A stretch of DNA of 64,000 nucleotides from Ganoderma boninense (Eukaryota; Basidiomycota; Agaricomycetes; Polyporales; Polyporaceae). Within the stretch, counting starts at the first letter, position 1, and each line of letters begins with the position of its first letter. Below the pieces are notes generated by a model. The model saw only the letters and a program-made list of their open reading frames with translations, was not told where the DNA came from and made no database searches. The position numbers and the translations under genes were made by a program. The stretch is from the NCBI GenBank assembly GCA_002900995.3, contig CM035304.1:727498-791497 (forward strand), written 5' to 3'. Below are positions 34,333-46,033 of the stretch, piece by piece.

Positions 34333-37300
34333 ATGGCTTCCAATGTAGGCGGGCTGGTACTACAAGAGCATCCCTGCCGCAGTCGCCAGAAGAACCCATT
34401 CGCCACGTTGTCGCATTGCATCGTATGCTACGACGTGGCAGCGGCAAGTGGGGGACGACGTCTGGCCGCTGCGAATGCAAACTGCAGATTCAAAGGTAAG
34501 TGTCAATACATCACCTGAGGGATCAACTGGTACACTGACGTCTGTTCTCTGCAGGTTTCCGTACCGTACAACTGGCTCTGGACAAGTCGATCATCTCCGT
34601 TGGATTCCTCGGGGACTTGAACCTTGGGTACTTCAACGAAACACCCAACCAGGCCCAGGGTGACGCTGGAGGCACACAGCACAGTCAACGGACCAAAGGG
34701 TCGAATAGACGCAAGAAGTCCACATCTACGACGCTAGGTGGTAAACTTCAATACCCCTCCCGTTATCCTAGGGCCGGCATAACTAATCAGTCTACAGACG
34801 TAACTTTTCCCAACTGGCCCCAAACCACGAACACCTCGCTCCACTTTCCCCATGTATACGACCGGCGTTTAGATATGGATACGATCGCTTTCATCAAAGT
34901 GGGCTTCTTTCTCCATGGATCTGTCTCAGTCCAGGTCCCCTTATTCTTCGTCTCCAGGGCACATGCGCAAAGTTCTTACTTCCAATGATTCGTCAAGAAC
35001 TTGCACATATGGAGCTGGAAGGAGTTGTGTTCCTGAAGAACGAAATCCAGTATCGGTCGTTATGCGGTAAGCCCTAGGTGGCTCACGATGTGCCGTCGCT
35101 GACACGCTTCCAGATGTATGCGCCTCCGAGCTTTTCTGTGGGGCCTTTTTTTGCCCCAGTTGTGGGCTTGATGTGTGCCACGCATGTGCAGAAGTATTGA
35201 CATCCCCTCAAGACCTTCACCGCAATGTAAGTACTCCCTTTCGTAGTATAAATGATTCTGAATGACCTACAATAGTGTCCAGTTGGTTCGCTTCGCTCAT
35301 TGTGCTACGGGTGATCATGTTCATTCGCTCAAAACAATGCGTCCATGTGTAAGAATGCCTCGAGAAGCAGTTCGCTCCCACATAGACAAAATGGGCTTAG
35401 CAATCGAGGCAACGACTGTACCATTTCTTCGGTGCGTTTACTCACAATGTACGTGTCAGGTGTCTCATCCTCTCTTTAGCGATCAATCTCTGCCTCTCCC
35501 ATCCTGTCAACGGATACCGGATAGCGCCACGACGGAGCACATGTATGCGCCCCAGCCCTTACCGGTTCATCCTGCGAGAACGTTAACGCGAAATCAATTC
35601 CTGCGTTTATGGGTGGCTGGTATTCCGATAGTCATTACGGAAGCACAAAGGAACTTCCGAGGCCATTGGAGCCCGGGTTATTTTATCGAGCACCACGGGA
35701 AGCTTTGGGTCACTCCAATTAATTGTGAAACTGATCAAGAAGGGCCGCGAATGGCAGCCCGGGATTTTTTCTCGCTGCTGCTGAAGGAATCTGACCAGAA
35801 AGCTGTACTCAAGTTGAAGGTAGGATTGCGTCTGTTATTTTTGGACAGTGGTTGATCGTGTGTTTTCGGCCCAGGACTGGCCCCCGAAGACAGATTTCAA
35901 AACGACCTTCGGCGCACTCAATTCCGCCTTCTTCTTGAGTGTGCCGATGGAGTGTGCCGATCTAGTCTGCAAAGGGGGGATTTTCAACCTCGCAGCCCAT
36001 TTTCCTGAAGGTGCTGTCGCGCCCGATCTTGGTATTATATTGCAGCTAGCTCCCTCTTCACCAGTCTCCTAACCTTCGTCAATCATCAGGCCCGAAGCTG
36101 TATATCGCCATGGGAGCCAATGAAGACACCAAAGGCACAACGAAGCTGCATCTCGACATGACTTGCGCAGTTAACATCATGATGTGGTCGGAAGACATGA
36201 CCTCTAGGCGGCCTGGTGCTAAATGGCAAATCTTTCCTGCTGACTCCGTCGACAACTTGCGCTCCTTCCTTCGGGAGGAGTTTTCGTTGTCTTTAGACAA
36301 CGATCCCATCCATGAACAACGTTACTTCGTCTCCCACGCTATGCTTGCACGTCTACGCGAGAAATACGGAGTGTCGCCATGGACGATCTATCAATACTAC
36401 GGTGACGTTGTTTTCATTCCCGCTGGTTGCCCCCACCAGGTAAGGCTTTGATTTGTGGACAAAGATGCGAAAACAGTTTGAAACATAGATGAGTAGGTTC
36501 GAAACTTGGCACACTCGATCAAGGCGGCATGCGACTTTGTATCCCCGCAGAACATAGATCGGACTGTCGACCTCACGTCGAGTTTGCGTCTCCATCGAAT
36601 TGCATCTGGGTCAGGAGAAGATGTCCTACAACTTCAGTCCTTGGTCTGGTTTGGCTGGATGGCGATGTGCTCATTCGAGGACAATCAGGGGAAGCGTGAG
36701 TGCAGAGCCTTTTCTCACCTGACTTGATTGACTTAGGCTGACAGCGTCCTGATCGTTTTCCAGCTGATGAAGGTATAGGGGAACTCTCCAGCCAAGGTAC
36801 TACGTTCATACAGCCTTTCAAAAGCCCCACCCAGCCTTCGAACGTAGTAAGTGTTCACTGCCGTGCTTCATATGGATTTTCGCATACTGAGTGGTCAACC
36901 GACAGGCTACGAGCTCTCCAGTCGACAACAGCACACACGTCAACCGGAAGCGACCATCACATTTGACTTCCAACCAAGTGAAACGCGCAAAGAAAAAGGC
37001 GAAGCTGCCTCAAGATCCTGAATGTCGTGTTGCGTGTCCGTTCCCAGACGGCTGTTCGCTAGGCAGCAGACTGCGGTCTGTCCCGGGAACACTTGATCAT
37101 TTGTGAGTAATTTTCTCGGATCCTGGGGTCTAGCCTTAACTGCGGATCCTCCTACATTGCAGGCGAGATTCGCACCCGGAGGCCTACAACAGGATCGACC
37201 GTCATACACTGAAGGAGTTGCGTGACTTGGATGCTGTTCATTTTGTGCAGAGGCTGGAGAATCTGGTCGGCCTCCCGTTGTAATGGTGTAGTGAATGTCT

Positions 37301-37610
37301 TGTGATCCTCATCGTCTGTAGTAAAACATTCTTGACCCATCATTACGAAATCATGTGCTGGCGAATGCTCTTCAAGCTGAACTTCACAGACGCGAAAAAC
37401 CCTTGGCTAACATCGGATTTTCCGGGCCGGTGGCCGCGAACACTGGTTGCCAGCATGACTGCCAGTAAGCGCCAGCGCCACGAATGCTTGGGTGTCTACT
37501 ACCTCCACGAGTCCACACCAGCTTCTACCCTCCCGCGTCGCCAGCCTCCATGGAACAGTAGTCTCGGACATCTAGTAACATTCTGGAGGAGAGGGACGTT
37601 ATATGGGTGA
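34333..37610 (+). CDS. JmjC-domain protein, KDM3-like
   Basis: Exons run from ATG 34333 ('MASNVGGLVLQEHPC') through a CIVC...CRFKGF cysteine motif, then 'LLPMIRQELAHMELEG' and a zinc finger 'CDVCASELFCGAFFC' continued by 'PSCGLDVCHAC' (about 35080-35197). The JmjC part reads 'LWVAGIPIVITEAQRNF', 'FGALNSAFFLSVPM', 'KLHLDMTCAVNIMMW', 'YGDVVFIPAGCPHQVRN' and 'ACDFVSPQNI'. The Fe(II) ligands of the family are visible: H and D of HLD (36149-36157) and the distal H of CPHQ (36434-36436). A lysine-rich stretch and a C2H2-like finger (CPFPDGC...H...H) follow near 36950-37110. The last exon crosses into the duplicated segment at 37421 and stops at 37610. By family it should be a 2-oxoglutarate-dependent histone demethylase acting in the nucleus. 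The first exon and C-terminus are uncertain. Confidence 0.82.
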
Positions 37611-37738
37611 TTGTTAACGATCACGGTGCATTTTCAGCCGGCTCCAATTTCCAGACCTCCTATACCGACTGGGTTCGCTCCATTCCGCCAGGTCCAAGGT
37701 CCTTCATGTCTCCGCTATGTTGTATTGTGGGACGAGCC

Positions 37739-37785
37739 GAGTGCGCCTGGGTTGGTTGATCCAATGCCGGGTGCGCGCAGCGCCA
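37739..37785 (+). repeat. GC-rich repeat of about 45 bp, copy 3
   Basis: Counterpart of the unit at 10393-10440 within the inverted copy. Confidence 0.6.
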
Positions 37786-38549
37786 CGATATGCACATACG
37801 CGTCTGCAGGATGGTCTGAAACAAGATTCCTTTTCCGACGTGCGATACCACACCGCTGCTGATCGCAGCGCGCTCCTCGGTATGTACCCCATCCATTTCT
37901 CTTTACTTCTCTCTTCCCACTCCGTACTTGGCGGAAATCATCGTGGGATAAGCCAGCTGTGCCCAGGGCGGTTTGCCCGGGGGCACGAGCACTACCACGT
38001 CCTCATGCTGTCCTGGGCTCGCAGACCTTTTAGCTCATCCATTTCTCGCTTCCCTCATTCTTTAGATCGCCTGCACTCCACAGCTACGGTCATTCTCAGC
38101 AACTGCTGCACCCGAAGGCTCTCTCGCCCTATTGACACATCGAGAGCCGACTGACAGTAAACGACAACGCTACCCCGACTATCATAGCTTCAGGCAGCTA
38201 AATGTCGTTTGTACGTACTTCTATCACGCATGTACTCATTTTTTGCAAGCTCAAAGTTTCCGTTTCTGTTGGGACAGCTGGGCTGAGTGCACTCACCACG
38301 AACGGCCAATTGATGAGCTCAAGCTCCCCGCATGGTTCCATGAGGTATGTGCCATGTCCTCGCTAGACGCAAGAGTTATTGACAGGTACTTCTCACTTTT
38401 GACAGGCCAAGGTTCTTGCCGCTGCTCGTTCTCGAAAGGGACAATAGTCTCTACGGCGGGGAAGGGCGCTAACACGGCAAGGAGCCAGACCTTGGCGGTA
38501 AATACAGGCTCCGTTTGGGTCCGACATGCTGTTCTGTGGACCTAGCTAG

Positions 38550-38597
38550 GTGCGCCTGGGTTAGTTGACCCAATACCGGGTGCGCGCAGCGCCATGG
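38550..38597 (+). repeat. GC-rich repeat of about 45 bp, copy 4
   Basis: Counterpart of the unit at 9583-9631 within the inverted copy. Confidence 0.6.
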
Positions 38598-39257
38598 CCA
38601 GCATGTACGACTTCGGAGGACAGCCCGAGAGAAGCTCCTTCCTCGGCCCTTGTTGACAAGCATGGAGTGCACATCCCTGGGTCGTCGCTGTTGACTGTAG
38701 TGTGTCCTTCTGTGAGTTTCTTTCTTTCTGCCCTCCTCCTTGTTCGGCGGGATATGTCGAGGGAGGACGAAATCCGCGTCGATTGGTTACCTACTCCAGG
38801 CGTACCTCGCGCTGCACCTCTTGCCACCGCACGGATATGAAAGCTCATATTTCCATTCATTTTTCCAGATTCGACTGTAGGCGATGCTTGGTTGCACCAG
38901 CGCTGCCATAATTATCTGCGTCCATAAAGCGCACGCATAGTGGCAAAGCGAAGGCAAGTCTGCTTGTCAACATACTCTGTAAACCACCTCTCGACTCGCT
39001 AACATTGCGACTCGCTGCATCGCCAGGCGACCTTTGCGCCAACATCGCGATCATCCATCCGAATTCCGTTGTCACGTTGGTCCTTCAGTGCGGAGCACTT
39101 CTCAGGATCGCGATCTCGGCAATGGCCTCGCGTACGAAGGCATGGTGGCCGACACTACTTAGGGGTTTCCGCCTACGCGATTTCCCGCTCCGTCCGGACT
39201 TAGATGGCTCTCCTCAAGAGGTCGCTCTGCGGCACACGATCGCCGCATGTCTTCGCG

Positions 39258-39637
39258 CCCCCTCTTCCCCCCACGAGCAGCGTACAGGGATGTACCTAGC
39301 GGGTTCCTGTTCCAAGGGCTGTCCTGGGCGTGAGGCTGGATGCAGCAAGCACGTTCAGCATTCTCTTTGGACCGCCGACCCTACCTTCATCTCAGCCCCG
39401 AAGCCCCCAGGTACTGAGAACGGCTTGTTCTCCCTCGCACAGTTTGCGGCAGGTGCTCCTGTGCTCCCGTTTTCAGTGACGACCGACATCGGGATGCACT
39501 CATATTCCCGCGAAGCGAGCAAAATGTACTGCAGCAATGGAGGCTACCGAGTGCGTCGAAAGCAAGTTCCCTCCACCTTCGGCAGGTACGTCGTCCTCAT
39601 CTGCTTTCCCGCCATCCAAATTACCAACACGGTGTAA
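39258..39637 (+). CDS. Open frame continuing out of the duplicate
   Basis: The frame that opens inside the duplicate at 39005 continues without a stop to 39637. It contains a cysteine pattern ('SKGCPGREAGCSKH') and 'GTENGLFSLAQFAAGAPVL', which faintly recalls the start of a SET domain. The left duplicate loses the frame at its edge, so this part is unique. It may be the end of a gene starting in the duplicate; the likeness to SET is weak. Confidence 0.25.
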
Positions 39638-40027
39638 AGCGCTGTTTGCAATGTGGAATACCAGACGAGGATGGCGAAATTCGACGTGAAGCAGGACATC
39701 GTGATGGAGCGGACTCCACGGTTTTCAACTGGCTGGTTTTGTTATTTCATTTTGTGTCTTCCATATTGTATGCCCTGTCGTGATACACGACCGTCGCTGT
39801 GACCGATTCGGAACGCCGTAAATCGCGCGCGTTTACAAGTCGGTTCAGGATTGAAGTTGCATGGAAGCGTACAAATTTCCCCGTTGCCACGAGTCCGTCC
39901 GTGGTCGGAAGATTTCAGGCTAGTTATTCAAGTTCGCCTGTCTGTCCGCCATAGTGACTGTCACTAACATCTCCCTCGTACTCCTACTCCTTATTGTCGG
40001 CGTCCACACTTTCCCCTCAGACTCACC
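39638..40027. other. Spacer upstream of the Plavaka gene
   Basis: No supported gene. It should hold the promoter and left end of the Plavaka element, but no CACTA-type terminus was recognised. Confidence 0.35.
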
Positions 40028-41449
40028 ATGTCCGACGAGGTGAGAATGGGATTCTTCTTGATGAGACAGTTGCTTACGTCGTATGCACGGTCTCAGCCCC
40101 TTGCCGATAGCTTCGATGGCGAGGGTCACATATGCGATGGGTGTGCTCGTCATACCTTATCCAGCGGGGCTCTGGCCATACATAGAGCTCATTGTGAGCA
40201 TGTCAAACGGAAGATGGATGGTATGTTGAACAATGTGGGGGCCGCGATGCTCGCGCGGCGCAAGAGGAACCTTGCGTCGATGCTCGGAGAGCTTGAGACG
40301 CAACTGCAGGATTCGCGGCCAGCCTTGTCAGTCACTTCCTCTGCTCCTGCTCCATCCGGTCCAATTGCTCCCCCCATTCCTGCTCCATCCGGTCCTAGTG
40401 CTGCCCCCGTTCCTGCTCCCATTTGTCCCCCTACCCGTCCCAGTTCCCCTACTCGCCCTAGTTCCCCTCCGCTTCCTGGTGACAGTGCTCGACCTCGGCG
40501 GGAGAATACACGTCTACCAGCGCGTTACCGGGACAATGGTGCACTTCCGTGGCGGCCGAAACCTCGAAAGCATGTTGACGCGCTCCCGGAGCCCCTCATA
40601 CCGACTACCTCCAGCCTCGACCAATCGCTCTCGGCTGCATCCTCTCCCGAGGCTACGCCTTTGGGAAGCAGCACTGAAATCCAGCAGCAACGTGTGGATG
40701 TCGTTCCGGCGCGGACGTTGCGCAACGTTTTTGGTCTCTATCGACAGTATCGTTCCGAGATTTTCCCTGAACATGACCCTGAAGCAGCTATCGACCGCAC
40801 CCTCCTTCTGGAGCCCGTCAATGACTACCCGGCTGATCCACCAGTTGAGGCAACGCCATTTTCCGCTTTCGCTCCGTGTGAGCTCTCTGAGCCACCCCTA
40901 GATCACCCTCTCCCGTCCTCCAACTGTGCCGCTGCTACCGATGTCAGGTCGACGGCCGAGTGTAGCCCTTCCATATTCCACCCCTACCCGAATTGGACAT
41001 CTTTCCGTCTCGGCCAGTGGTACTGGACTGGCTCTCCCAAAAAGTCGGAATCGACCTTCAAAGATCTACTCGACATTATGACAGACCCGAGATTCCATGC
41101 CGAGGACCTGGTAGGAGTCAACTGGAAGACCATCAACGAGAAGCTCGCGATGGGCGAGACTTATTCGTCCGCCTTAGAGAGCTCCGATGCCCTACCCGAT
41201 GACTGGCATGAGACGGACGTCCAGATTTCCGTGCCCGTCCATAGCCGAGGAGAGACCCCGGGTGTTCATCTATACGAGGCCGCTACTCTGTGCCACCGCA
41301 AAATCACCTCAGTGATACGCAGCAGGGTCACCGATCCAGCAATTTTCCCTCATCTGCACCTCGAACCCTACGAGCTTTTTTGGAAGGCGAACTCCGCAGA
41401 GCCGACCCGAGTACATGGGGAAATCTACACATCACCAGCCTTCATTGAA

Positions 41450-41457
41450 GCTCACGA
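41450..41457. repeat. 8-bp target-site duplication, left
   Basis: GCTCACGA, identical to 41904-41911. Confidence 0.95.
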
Positions 41458-41903
41458 TAAGGCTGAGCACGGATCCAGCTCACTTTGCAGATCGATCTGC
41501 AAAATCCGGAGCTGTATCCGCAATGAGCTGTATCCGCGGATCCAGCTCATTGCAGCTCCAGATCGCTGCAGCTCTGGATCGAGGCAATAGGGAAAATCTA
41601 GGTGATCCGCGGATCAACAAAGTTGTAAACTAGAGCCTTTGAACACCTTCATGCATTAGAATTCTGCATGTTTAGCAGTATTTAGGCAAGAAAAGTAGTT
41701 AGATAACAAGATATATGTCAGAAACATATGATCTTTGCAAAAAACCTGTGGATTATCCGCGATCCGGATCCGTTTGATCCGGATCCGCACTGATCCGGAG
41801 CCGTGGATCATGATCCGCACAGCTCTGGATCAAGCCTTAAAAATGCTCTCGATCCGCGGATTCAGCTCTGGATCAGCCATGGATCGAGCCATGCTCAGCC
41901 TTA
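41458..41903. mobile_element. 446-bp hAT-like MITE inside the Plavaka gene
   Basis: Terminal inverted repeats begin TAAGGCTGAGCACGG on the left and TAAGGCTGAGCATGG on the right (reverse complement). The flanking 8-bp direct repeat GCTCACGA (41450-41457 and 41904-41911) is perfect. Removing the element and one repeat joins 'IEAHD' in frame to 'TLQRSPPEPGC', the expected Plavaka sequence. Outer thirds are packed with GGATCC/GCGGATC words in both orientations; the core (about 41625-41745) is AT-rich. No transposase is encoded. The 8-bp duplication fits hAT-type mobilisation. Confidence 0.95.
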
Positions 41904-41911
41904 GCTCACGA
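41904..41911. repeat. 8-bp target-site duplication, right
   Basis: GCTCACGA, identical to 41450-41457. Confidence 0.95.
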
Positions 41912-44900
41912 CACCCTTCAACGCTCCCCACCGGAGCCAGGTTGTACCCGTGAGCGAGTCGTCGTTGCGCTCATGTTCTCCTCGGACGGGACACATCTCA
42001 CCGATTATGGCGACGCAAAACTCCATCCCTTGTATATGGAATTTGGCAACGAGTCGAAGGCACGCAGAAGCAAGCAGTCGTCAGGCTGTTTTGAGCACAT
42101 TGCGTACTTCGAATCTGTGAGTCTTTGCTGCATCCTCTTCTGACATTCATCGCGATTGACCCTCGTTATCGAATAGCTTCCTGACGCATTCAAGGATTTC
42201 GTCAAGGAGAAATTTGGCAAGAGCAGCTTTACCGGCGCGTTTGCAGCACATTGTCATCGAGAGCTCTTCCACGCGCAATGGGAGGTCCTACTCGACGAGG
42301 AGTTCCTGGAGGCTTACAAGCATGGCATTGTGATTTTATGCCCTGACGGCGTTGAGAGGCGTTTTTACCCCAGAGTTTTCAGTTACTCTGCTGATTATCC
42401 AGAGAAGTAGGCCCCTTCCGCTGCCACCTATTGCTTCTCACTTATGATTTACGCAGAGTCCTGATTGCTGGCATTCGGAACCTTGGTCGCTGCCCCTGTC
42501 CTCGGTGTCTGGTCCCGTTGGATCGGGCACACAACCTTGGTATGCGGCGAGACCGTACTCAGAGGCAAACACTGGCTCGCGTCGATAGTGACCTGCTGCG
42601 TTCGAAGATAGGGTCAGCTCAGCGCATGATCTACAAAATGAATAGAGCCGTCACGTATAAGGGAGTTGAAGACTTGTTGTCCGAGGAGTCCTTGGTCCCA
42701 ACTATGGTGAGCGTTGCTCCACTAAACCGCGACCATGCTCTGAATTTTCGTCAGACCGCATTTTCCAAGCTTCTAGGGCCCCTCGGTCTCAATATCTTCG
42801 ACACATTAACAGTAGACTTCTTACATGAGTACGAGCTGGGAGTATGGAAGAGCGTTTTCATCCATATTTTGCGCCTCCTTGACGCGGCAGATCCCAAGAT
42901 CAAGGACAAATTTGATTGGAGGTGAGCTTACCTTATAGCGGTCTCAGCAACGAGACTCAGTCATTATGGACCAGATGCCGGCTTCTTCCCCCTTTCGGAA
43001 GGGATATAATACGGCGCATATACACAAATCGATCCGAGTTGAAGAAGATGACCGCCCATAAGTACGGGGAACTACTCAAAGTACGTTGGCTTCAAGGATT
43101 GAAGGCGTTGTATTTATTCTCGACAGTGCGCGATACCATTGCTCGAGGGTCTGCTTCCTGAGCCCCACAACACCAGGCTCCTCAAGTTGCTCTTCACGAT
43201 GGCGTATTGGCACGGGTTCGGCGGATTGCACATGCACACTGACGCTACCACGGAGATCTTGGATGCTCTTACGACCCTCCTTGGGCAACGGTTACGGAAC
43301 TTCAAGGCCACGACTTGCGCCGCGTATGCCACCCGGGAGTTGAAGCGGGAAGCGGAACAACGTCAACGAAGAGAAGAGAAGGCTGGACTCACCCAGCTGT
43401 CTTCATCGAAGCCAACCGTCCCTGGGGATAACAGGCGCTTGAAGACATTAAATCTCGACACTTTCAAGTTGCATGCACTTGGAGACTACGTCGCATCCAT
43501 CCGTACGCGAGGCACAACTGACTCATATTCCACTAGACTGGTAAAGGTTCTTCTTGGCCATGCATTTAACTAGGACTGACGAAACCTTTTCCAAGGGGGA
43601 AACCGAGCACAAGCTATCTAAGTCACGATATCAGCGAACGAGCGGGAAGGACGTGGCGCGTGCGCTGACGAAGGTAGAGAAGCGGCAGAGAACCATCCAC
43701 GCAATACGGAACTCGCTCTCTCCCTCACTCCTAATCAGCTTACGTCGACGCGTGCGGGCGAGAAAGGTGAAGAAACTAGATCCCATGTTTGGCCCAAAGA
43801 TGCAATACAATATCGGCCAGAATGAAAGTTCGCCACTTGATATCCCACTTTTCCTCTCCCGGAATCACGGAGATCCGGCAGTGAAGGTCCGTATTCCTAT
43901 ATTTCCTCTGTAACCAATTACTCATGGCAATCCATCCTTGTTAGGACTTTCTCCCGAAACTTCATTCGCATCTCCGACCTCGCATCCTCAATCTGCTAAG
44001 GCAAGAGCAGATCTCACGCCCGGACATCGTTTACCCCATTCAGACGGTCTCTGGCACTGCTGACAACGATGCAAATTGGGAAGGCACCGTGTCTATCCAG
44101 AACGATCGCGTTTATCACCATAAACAGGTAAGTTGAAGATAACAGTGGCCCTCTTTGGTATTTGTCCGCAACCTATCTGAACGACTACGCAGGTGTGGTT
44201 CCACTACACGACGTACGACGTGCAGCGAGGTCGCGACATCATCAACTGCGGCACGCCTCATCACAACATCATGCTCCTATCGTCCACCACTACAGACAGC
44301 AATTCCAACTCGGAGAGCAGATTCCTCTATGCTCGTATCCTCGGAGCTTATCACGCGAACGTGGCGTACATGGGTCCGGGTATGCTAGATTTGAAACCGC
44401 GGCGCCTTGACTTCCTTTGGGTCAGATGGTATGAGGTTCAGCGCGGTGGAATGACCTCCTGGCGGAACTCGGAGCTTCCCATCGTTTCATTTCCTGCATT
44501 AGCATCGGAGTCTGCGTTCGGCTTCGTTGATCCCTCCAATGTCCTACGAGCCTGCCACATCATACCGGCCTTCGCTCGGGGTATGGTGCATGAGGACGGT
44601 ACAGGACTATCGCTCCGCGCGCGAGATGGGGACGACTACCACGCTTATTATGTCGGATGGTACGTCGTTTGACCCAGCAACATACCCATGCGAACTTACA
44701 TCCAGTCCCGCACGACAGCTTTTCTGAACGCGACTTGCTCATGAGATATCATTGGGGGATGGGTGTCGGTCACATCCATGCCCATGGCCTAGCTGAGGCA
44801 GAGTCGCTAACACCTGTCGACATCCTGCTAGACGAGGCCGAGATCGAGCTGGAGGCAGAAGTAGACTCCGGTTAGTAACTTAGCTTGTGATACTACCATT

Positions 44901-45171
44901 TCTGCGGAACTGATCCAGATTCGCAGCTATGACCACAGGGAGTACAGGCTCTGGGTCTAGCAGCGAGGCGACGAATGACCCTAGGTCAATTACTACTAGC
45001 AAAACAAGTCAAATCCAAGCGGGTAGCGAACCCGAATGCGAAGATTCCGCCTTGAATGTGGAGTCCGACAACGATGATCTCGACCCAGAGGACGATGACG
45101 ACGTCGATGACGGGGGAGAGGGACCAGAGATTGATGACGACCTCGACGACAGTCAATATCCTGGATTGTGA

Positions 45172-46033
45172 CGCGTTACCGTATTCTCCTAAGCTGTGGA
45201 CATCTGCCTCCGCGTTACTTGTCGCTGCATTCCATTCGCATCCTCCCTTCTGCTTCCCAGTCGGTCCACACCGTTTCTGTGTCTAGTCGTACTCGCGTCA
45301 TCGTCCAATCCTTCCACTACATATCCCTGAAACCTGTCGATGTAGCTGTCTGATGGACATTTCGGCCTCTGCTCTGCGTCGCAATCCAAGTCTCCTCCTA
45401 GCACTTCATTATTTTATGTCTGCAGGAGGACTTCCTCCGTCACGAAGTGACGCTTTCGCACGCCCGGCGAAGCCAGCCCGAGGTACGCCGATGGTTCTAC
45501 GTTCTTCCCCTTTTGGTTTGACCCTGACCGCAATTCATCACCCTCTCCAATACTGTAGTCTCGGGCTGCCATCCCCATGTTCGAGTACAATCAGGACATT
45601 CACGGTGCAGCACAAGGTACCTCCAGGTCAGTGGCTTCGAGATTCAGAAGCTCCCGTCTAGATCTCAAGTGTTGTATTCAAAATCGCTTCCTTCCTGACA
45701 GGGGAAGCTACCGCCACATTCCGATCTTCGGTGTGAAATCCACACCGTCATGTCAAACAAAGTGGACATGTTGCGGCCCAGTGCACTTTCGAACCAGTTC
45801 TGCGTCGCTGGGAAAACGCCGCGGCCTGACACGAAGTTTCTATTCGATTTCGGCTGTGGGGGCATGCCGGTACCATGCATGGTTCAAGTCGACTTTAGTT
45901 CGTAGAGACGCCGGTTGAAGATATATGACCCACGCCCGAGTGGTTACACTGGTTATTCCCCTCCCTTCCCTAGCTCCGCGACGACGACGCAAGTGAATTT
46001 CTCTTGTTCGTTCTTGGAGCCCCATTATCTCCC
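45172..46033. other. Downstream of Plavaka, no confident gene
   Basis: Open frames on both strands lack a consistent exon chain. The right terminus of the Plavaka element should lie here, but no obvious CACTA end was identified. Confidence 0.3.

Larger units (their letters stand above)
37421..39257 (+). repeat. 1.84-kb segmental duplicate, right copy
   Basis: Inverted near-identical partner of 8921-10760. In this orientation several coding-like blocks occur: 'DVIWVIVNDHGAFSAGSNF' (37601-37657), 'FCWDSWAECTHHERPIDEL' (38260-38316), then across two possible short introns 'AKVLAAARSRKG', and 'EDEIRVDWLPTPG' near 38765. They suggest a spliced gene of unknown kind, or the extended C-terminal part of the JmjC gene. 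The outer end is followed by an open frame continuing to 39637. Confidence 0.9.
40028..45171 (+). pseudogene. Plavaka (CACTA-type) transposase, interrupted by a MITE
   Basis: Start ATG 40028 ('MSDEVRMGFFLMRQLL'). An N-terminal C-x2-C...H-x-H...C zinc motif (CDGC, HRAHC), a proline-rich repeat (units of APSGP and PSSP) and 'LPARYRDNGALPW' lead into 'SFRLGQWYWTGSPKKSES', 'FKDLLDIMTDPRFH' and 'RVHGEIYTSPAFIEAHD'. Here a 446-bp element is inserted. After it the frame resumes: 'RVVVALMFSSDGTHLTDYGD', 'CFEHIAYFES', 'CHRELFHAQWEVLLDEEFLE', 'RNLGRCPCPRCLVPLDRAHN', 'LTVDFLHEYELGVWKSVFIH', 'PPFGRDIIRRI', 'FTMAYWHGFGGLHMHTDA', a C-terminal 'MRYHWGMGVGHIHAHGL' and an acidic tail to the stop at 45171. About a dozen GT-AG introns keep the frame. 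These blocks are those of basidiomycete Plavaka transposases. The MITE is the only lesion seen, so inactivation looks recent. Confidence 0.93.

Noticed and set aside
39258..39637. SET-domain protein
   Set aside because: Only a faint likeness at one short block; the N-H-S/C core and post-SET cysteines were not found.
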